The translations under genes and the position numbers were made by a program. DNA of 64,000 nucleotides from UBA4744 sp963717135 (GTDB lineage: Bacteria > Actinomycetota > Acidimicrobiia > Spongiisociales > UBA4744). The DNA is taken from NCBI GenBank assembly GCA_963717135.1, contig CAVQVN010000006.1, positions 88,121 through 152,120 on the forward strand. The letters are read 5' to 3'. Positions 59,694 through 64,000 of this stretch are shown piece by piece (position 1 is the stretch's first letter; every line of letters begins with the position of its first letter). The notes below the pieces were generated by a model. That model saw only the letters and a program-made list of their open reading frames with translations, made no database searches and was not told the DNA's origin.

Positions 59694-60959
59694 ATGGCAA
59701 AAGGTACACACGTTGCGATGCGTGAGCTACATCGGAACCATATGTTGGTGATGTTCACGGTGCTAGCGATGCTGGCAGCGCTGCTGGTATTCCCCGGCGT
59801 GGCGGCAGCGTCGCACACACCCGACCCGGCGTCGGTGACCGTGGTTGGGAGCCTCCAGTCTGAGCTGGGATGTCCGGGTGACTGGCAGCCGGACTGTGCC
59901 GCCACCCATCTGACGTACGAGGATGGCGTCTGGCAGGGCGTGTTCGCTGTGCCCGCCGGTAACTGGGAGTACAAGGCCGCCCTCAACGATTCGTGGGACG
60001 AGAACTACGGGGCGAACGCCCAGCCCAATGGGGCGAACATCGCACTCAATCTCGCTGCCGACACCGACGTGACGTTCTATTACGACCATGAGACCCACTG
60101 GATCACCGACAACGTCAACTCGGTGATTGCTACGGTGCCGGGCAGCTACCAAAGCGAGTTGGGATGTCCTGGTGACTGGCAGCCCGACTGTCTCCGCTCG
60201 TGGCTCCAGGACCCCGACGGTGATGGCACCTACTACTTCTCCACCACGGATATCCCGGCGGGGAGCTACGAGGTCAAGGTCGCCATCAACGAGAGTTGGG
60301 ACGAGAACTATGGTGATGGTGGAGTCCAGAACGGGGCGAACATCCCGTTCACCGTGGCGGTCGAAGACAGTACGGTTGTGTTCACGTACGACCCTGTCTC
60401 GCACATCCTCACGATCGACGTCCTGCCGCCTAACACCCCGCCGGTGGCGGATGCGAACGGCCCGTATGTGGGGACGATTGGGATGCCGGTGAGTTTCGAT
60501 GGGACCGGCTCGTCCGACCCGGAGAACGCTGTGTTGACATTCGACTGGGATTTCGGTGATGGCAGCCTTGCAGGAACCGACGCAGGACCGACACCCACGC
60601 ACACCTATGCGACAGCCGCTGTGTATGCGGTCACCTTGACCGTAACCGACGACGGTGGGTTGACCGACACCGCCATTACGAGCGTTACAATCACCTTGGG
60701 ATCGGATAGCTTCGACGCGGTGGAGGCCACCATCGAAGGTATGGGTCTCGAACCAGCCGGGTTCGAGAACAGTCTCCTCAAGAAGATACAAAACGCTCAG
60801 AAGTCCTTCGACAAGGCGGATGGAGCGGTCTGCGGGAAGCTTGCTTCGTTCATCTCTGCGGTCAACGCCCAGGACGGCAAGAAGCTCACCCCCCAACAGG
60901 CTGATCTGTTACGAAGCCAGGCCGAGGCGATAAGCGACGCGTATGGCTGTGACGCCTGA
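59694..60959 (+). CDS. Secreted protein: two X25-like domains, PKD domain, FIMAH-like tail
   Basis: 421 residues from ATG 59694 (GGGGAGG seven bases ahead). Signal peptide to about residue 40 (MLVMFTVLAMLAALLVFPGVAAA). Two tandem pullulanase-X25-type modules follow, each with S(L/Y)QSELGCPGDWQPDC and WDENYG segments (about 48-125 and 140-230). A PKD domain has PPVADANGPYVG, FDWDFGDG and YAVTLTVTDDGG (about 245-335). The C-terminal ~85 residues with LKKIQNAQKSFDKADGAVCG and LASFISAVNAQDGKKLTPQQ resemble FIMAH. No catalytic domain: X25 modules normally accompany alpha-amylase/pullulanase domains, so this may bind glycan without cutting it. Confidence 0.8.
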   Translation: MAKGTHVAMRELHRNHMLVMFTVLAMLAALLVFPGVAAASHTPDPASVTVVGSLQSELGCPGDWQPDCAATHLTYEDGVWQGVFAVPAGNWEYKAALNDSWDENYGANAQPNGANIALNLAADTDVTFYYDHETHWITDNVNSVIATVPGSYQSELGCPGDWQPDCLRSWLQDPDGDGTYYFSTTDIPAGSYEVKVAINESWDENYGDGGVQNGANIPFTVAVEDSTVVFTYDPVSHILTIDVLPPNTPPVADANGPYVGTIGMPVSFDGTGSSDPENAVLTFDWDFGDGSLAGTDAGPTPTHTYATAAVYAVTLTVTDDGGLTDTAITSVTITLGSDSFDAVEATIEGMGLEPAGFENSLLKKIQNAQKSFDKADGAVCGKLASFISAVNAQDGKKLTPQQADLLRSQAEAISDAYGCDA

Positions 60960-60991
60960 TCACTGCAAGTAGAAGCCGAGAACGACGAGGA

Positions 60992-61028
60992 CCCCGGCTC
61001 GGCCCGGCAGGCCGTACGGCGACCGGGG
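60992..61028 (+). terminator. GC-rich hairpin after the X25/PKD gene
   Basis: CCCCGG (60992-60997) pairs with CCGGGG (61023-61028), with GGCC/GGCC-type inner pairing. It starts 33 bases after the stop and is a plausible terminator without a T-run. Confidence 0.45.
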
Positions 61029-61475
61029 CAGTCGGGGTGGGGTCGTCTGGCTACCTAAGCAAAGTTTTCCCACTCTCAGTGGCGATTTGGTTCGCTGGGC
61101 CTATTCCATGCGCCGCCGGATCAAGGTTCAATCAAACGGACAGGCACCGACCCGGTCGCTCTGCCAAAGCTGGGAGGCAAGCCACCCCTTTGGGGCAAAC
61201 CACAGAGCGGCTAACTGGGGGCCATTGGCGACGACCGGGCCGATGCCTAGTCACCTTGCCTGTGGATAACTGACAGGTCCATAGTCCCAGAGAACCATTT
61301 TGTCGGATACGTTGGCAGTGCTGCTGGCCCAAGGATGCAGATGCCCAGTCGGGCGGCTCTCATGCGAGCCAACTACCCGCCCACCAGCCCACCGACCACC
61401 GTCCCGGTGGTAGTGCCCGGCCCGATCCCAGCGGGTTTGTCGGTGACCGGCTGTCGCCGCATCCGAATCGGCTGC
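61029..61475. other. Intergenic DNA without a supported gene
   Basis: About 450 bases between convergent genes. Only short frames of noise composition; a small CCCC-TTT-GGGG hairpin near 61188. Nothing else recognised. Confidence 0.4.
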
Positions 61476-61961
61476 CTAGCGGAGGTTGTCCCTTTGGATT
61501 TCGTTGTAGCGGGTGATCACCGCCGCCTGCAGGTCGTCGACCGTGAACTCCCCGTAGCCGTCAATGGTGACGGTGCCGGTGACCGTGGCATCCCTGGTTC
61601 GATGAGCCGCCCGCTGCCCTGGTTCACTGAAGAACTCGTTGTACACGTCGCCCACCGCCGTCCAGTAGAGGTCGACTGTTGCTTCGACATCCACGTCGTC
61701 GATAACAACCGCATCTATATCCGCCCATTCCAGGGACCCGATCATCGGAGGCATCTCTCTCAGATTCACAAGTCCCAACTTGCCGTCCAGTGGACAGGAC
61801 AACCCGGCCAGTTCCACCTCCAGATCAGAGTGGGGTCGGACGAGTTCACCGTCGAAGTACTTCATGACCGTGAGCTGGCCTTTCACGTTTTCACCAGTTG
61901 TCAGGATCTTGCATCGGTCTTCGGCAAATCGCGTCCTTAGCGCGTCCTGGGATCCAGTCAA
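61476..61961 (-). CDS. Hypothetical protein, about 161 residues
   Basis: Family not recognised. Starts at a TTG as MTGSQDALRTRFAEDRCKIL; the same frame is open upstream with plausible coding (IWRLLSTELAHL), so the true start may be lost or lie further up. Features: KGQLTVMKYFDGELVRP, DIDAVVIDDVDVEATVDLYW and a C-terminal FTVDDLQAAVITRYNEIQ. Acidic, soluble, no signal. Possibly a fragment. Confidence 0.5.
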   Translation of the reverse strand: MTGSQDALRTRFAEDRCKILTTGENVKGQLTVMKYFDGELVRPHSDLEVELAGLSCPLDGKLGLVNLREMPPMIGSLEWADIDAVVIDDVDVEATVDLYWTAVGDVYNEFFSEPGQRAAHRTRDATVTGTVTIDGYGEFTVDDLQAAVITRYNEIQRDNLR

Positions 61962-62058
61962 GTGCGCGAGTTCGGTTGACAGCAGTCGCCAGATGTTCGG
62001 CCGAAGGCGTGTTGGATGAACGACTTGAGGTCAACGCCGAAACAGCAGGGGGCGGAGG

Positions 62059-63207
62059 CTAAGAGCGTTCTTCCAGCTTCGCCCTAATCCGCCCCGGAAG
62101 TCGAGCCAGGTAGACGAGAGTCGGCCGTGCGTCGGACCAGTCGCTAATTGGGTGTACCGCGCGGTGAGCCTCAGCCAAAACGCCGAATACCTGTAGCTTG
62201 CCGCGAAGATCCGGCTGCCGGATCGCCTGCTTCAGGTCTCCCTCCAATGCTTGGTAGCGCACCCCGATGGTGGGCGACGATCCCGGGGGCACCTTCCGAC
62301 CGGTCGCGAGGCGGGCCCAGGTGTCCATCGGACGCATGCCACTGGCGTACGGCAAGGCCAGACCACCATAGATCCTGCCGTTGAAATCACTCAACAGGGC
62401 CCGACCGTCCTTGGTCAACCAGAATTGGAGATCTGCCAGCCCCACCCACTCGAGTTCGGACAGCAGCGCCCGGACCCGTTCGCGCAGATCGGCGTCTAGG
62501 GCGATCGTCACTGCCCGAGCCGACTGGCCGCTTTCGGAACCACCCAGGCGAGTAGTGAGATGAGCCACCATCGACACGACAGTGTGGTCCGCCCTGGTGA
62601 TCGCGACTACGTGGAGCGCCCGGCCTTCGATGTGCTGCTGGAAGATGGGTTCCCGGCCGGCATCCCGCATTCGTTCGGCTGCTTCCGATGCCTCTTGAAT
62701 TGTGCGAGCGACCACGGCTTTGATCCGGTCCGACTGTGTCGGAGCGTTGGGGTTCCAATGGAGTCTTGCCTTGACCAAGATCGGTGGGTCGAAAACCGGC
62801 TTTGAGCCGGGGATTGCGATCGCGGTGAGCGGTGCGCCAAGCCCGACCTGGCGAGCAAGTTGCGTGATTTCGTATTTGTCGAAGGCACGGATCACCTGGA
62901 AGTGCGGACCGTATGGAACGCAAGCGCCGATCTGGTGCCGGTAGGCAGACAGGGCGAGGACCTCTGCGTCTCCGGTGCCAAACACCACTTCGTATTGGTG
63001 GCTCCCCACGGCCAGGTCGACGGCGGCAATGAACCGGTCGGGGTCTTCGACGAGGCTCGGAAGGCTATGCCGGTGGGTCGTCCACCGGGAAGCGGCCGCA
63101 TAGCCGCGCGGCTGCGAATTTGCCACGCCGACCGTCCACCCTGCTCTGCCTAGCTCGCGGACGGCCGCCAGCCCACCCGGACTGTCTCCTACCAACAGGG
63201 CTCTCAT
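62059..63207 (-). CDS. ATP-grasp domain protein
   Basis: 382 residues from the ATG at 63205-63207 (MRALLVGDSPGGLAAVREL); the frame is open to 63498 but the extra 97 residues are not protein-like. A Rossmann-like pre-ATP-grasp domain (about 1-110) is followed by ILVKARLHWNPNAP, IFQQHIEGRALHVVAI and GLADLQFWLTKDGRALLSDFNGRIYGG, which supply the ATP-grasp lysine, hinge and metal-binding Asp/Asn. Such stand-alone enzymes ligate carboxylates to amines; possible roles include sugar, peptide or cell-surface modification. Substrate unknown. Confidence 0.8.
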   Translation of the reverse strand: MRALLVGDSPGGLAAVRELGRAGWTVGVANSQPRGYAAASRWTTHRHSLPSLVEDPDRFIAAVDLAVGSHQYEVVFGTGDAEVLALSAYRHQIGACVPYGPHFQVIRAFDKYEITQLARQVGLGAPLTAIAIPGSKPVFDPPILVKARLHWNPNAPTQSDRIKAVVARTIQEASEAAERMRDAGREPIFQQHIEGRALHVVAITRADHTVVSMVAHLTTRLGGSESGQSARAVTIALDADLRERVRALLSELEWVGLADLQFWLTKDGRALLSDFNGRIYGGLALPYASGMRPMDTWARLATGRKVPPGSSPTIGVRYQALEGDLKQAIRQPDLRGKLQVFGVLAEAHRAVHPISDWSDARPTLVYLARLPGRIRAKLEERS

Positions 63208-63527
63208 GGATATTCGGGAAACAGGTTGCTTGACTCCTCGCGGACTGGAGGTCCGTGCAGCCGATGTGGGCCGGGCCGCCCGGGGGGTTGGTGACAGGTG
63301 GTTCCGCTCACGAAGCGAGGATGATTCATGCCGCGCTGAAATGCAAACGCCAGAAGACTTCACAGACCAAGCAGTGACGGGGAGCAGCGCGTGGTTATGT
63401 GATTTGCCAAGCCCACTCTGGGATCTGTGTGAGCCGGCGGCCTGGCGGTGGTCGGAAAGGCGCGGCGCGTATGGCGCAGGCTTGCCAGATGGCGGCATGT
63501 CATCGAGTTGCCCGATCTGGGCGAACG
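63208..63527. other. Intergenic DNA without a supported gene
   Basis: About 320 bases between two minus-strand genes. It should contain the ATP-grasp promoter; no distinct motif or hairpin was seen. Confidence 0.4.
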
Positions 63528-64000
63528 TCAGGCGACGATCCCCCGCTCTCGCAGCTCTTGTACCTGGGACGGGTCAATCCCCAGTTCTTCGATCAAGATC
63601 TGATCGGTGTCTGCTCCAAGGGGACGGCCGGTGTGGCGTATCGACCCTGGTGTTGCGCTGAAGCGGGCGAGGAGGTTGTGCATCTTGATAGCTCCGAGCC
63701 GTTCGTCCTCCACGGTGGTGATCATGTCGAGTGCCTGCACTTGGGGATCGTCGAGGATGTCGGCGGGGCTATAGACAGGACCGACAGCCGCTCCCACTTC
63801 AGCAAAGGCTTCCAGCACTTCTTCTCTTGTGCGCTTGGCAATCCAATCGCCTACTAGCCCGTCGAGGAGGTCGGCGTGCTGTGCTCGTTGCCGCCCTGTC
63901 GAGAACCAAGGCTCTTCGATCACCTCGGGATGTCCGACAAGGCGAAGCACCCGCTCGGCGACGGTGTTGGCGCTGGTGGATACCGCTACCCAGTGCCCGT
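63528..64000 (-). CDS. CaiB/BaiF CoA-transferase family protein (partial, 5' end beyond the window)
   Basis: C-terminal ~157 residues of a family III CoA-transferase. Recognised from NTVAERVLRLVG at the edge, then DWIAKRTREEVLEAFAEVGA, VGPVYSPADILDDPQVQA and the terminal TGRPLGADTDQILIEELGID. These enzymes move CoA between carboxylic acids, for example in carnitine, oxalate or branched-chain acyl metabolism. The N-terminal half with the catalytic Asp lies outside, so substrate cannot be judged. Confidence 0.88.
   Translation of the reverse strand, partial: GHWVAVSTSANTVAERVLRLVGHPEVIEEPWFSTGRQRAQHADLLDGLVGDWIAKRTREEVLEAFAEVGAAVGPVYSPADILDDPQVQALDMITTVEDERLGAIKMHNLLARFSATPGSIRHTGRPLGADTDQILIEELGIDPSQVQELRERGIVA

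Noticed and set aside
63208..63498. 97-residue N-terminal extension of the ATP-grasp protein
   Set aside because: Low-complexity Ser/Arg-rich sequence with no conserved features; MRALLVGDSPGG is a natural N-terminus.
1..64000. tRNA genes, rRNA genes, CRISPR arrays, transposases or integrases
   Set aside because: No GTTCGAATC-type T-loop in a tRNA context, no regular spacer-repeat pattern and no transposase or recombinase motif was seen by eye; a short or divergent element could still be missed.

Overview
The window is 64 kb of GC-rich bacterial DNA with tightly packed operons, frequent ATGA or GTGA stop/start overlaps and many GTG starts. Gene content points to an actinobacterium, probably Acidimicrobiia-like: a TrpR-like YerC regulator leading a his operon, DesK/NarL-type sensor kinases with polytopic sensors, DM13, FIMAH and TMEM175 proteins, and a cytochrome bd oxidase. 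The class-level placement is inference. No rRNA, tRNA, CRISPR array or complete insertion sequence was seen.

Layout. (1) 1-16 kb is amino-acid biosynthesis, nearly all on the minus strand: metX (cut by the left edge), metY, lysA, argD-argB-argJ-argC (transcribed C to D), then a his operon transcribed yerC-hisG-hisD-hisB-hisH-hisF-hisIE, with hisA and a HisN-like phosphatase divergent from it. A palindrome between yerC and hisA is the obvious operator. A 93-bp repeat lies just upstream of both lysA and argC. (2) 15-21 kb holds a small membrane protein, a 1146-residue GH94-like protein, a lipoprotein with a metzincin-like zinc motif, and DoxX. (3) 22-29 kb is a signalling island: a REC-cyclase fusion, two overlapping paralogous sensor kinases that have lost complementary halves of the catalytic machinery, a REC-only protein and a NarL regulator. 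(4) 29-32 kb holds a zincin-like protein, a membrane protein, a DM13 protein and a TrmO-like enzyme. (5) 32-40.7 kb is a minus-strand redox/sulfur operon: DsrE-like, TusA, MvhD-like, an HdrA-GltD fusion, HdrA, a small winged-helix protein, HdrC, HdrB, an 83-residue protein, a NifX-like protein and a DUF364 protein. (6) 40.8-51.5 kb holds an OmpR-type regulator with Glu at the phosphoacceptor site, Hsp20, a three-subunit molybdenum hydroxylase, a lone SufB, a radical SAM protein and cydAB with a Rex-like site. (7) 51.5-64 kb is a loosely packed, decaying accessory region with at least four gene remnants, a strongly folding non-coding block, a secreted X25-X25-PKD-FIMAH protein, an ATP-grasp protein and a CaiB/BaiF CoA-transferase cut by the right edge.

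The strongest candidates for something undescribed are the Hdr/TusA/DsrE/NifX operon, which looks like an NAD(P)H-linked heterodisulfide-reductase-type complex tied to protein-bound sulfur; the complementary degenerate kinase pair; the 93-bp repeat in front of the lys and arg operons; and the folded block near 58.0-58.35 kb.
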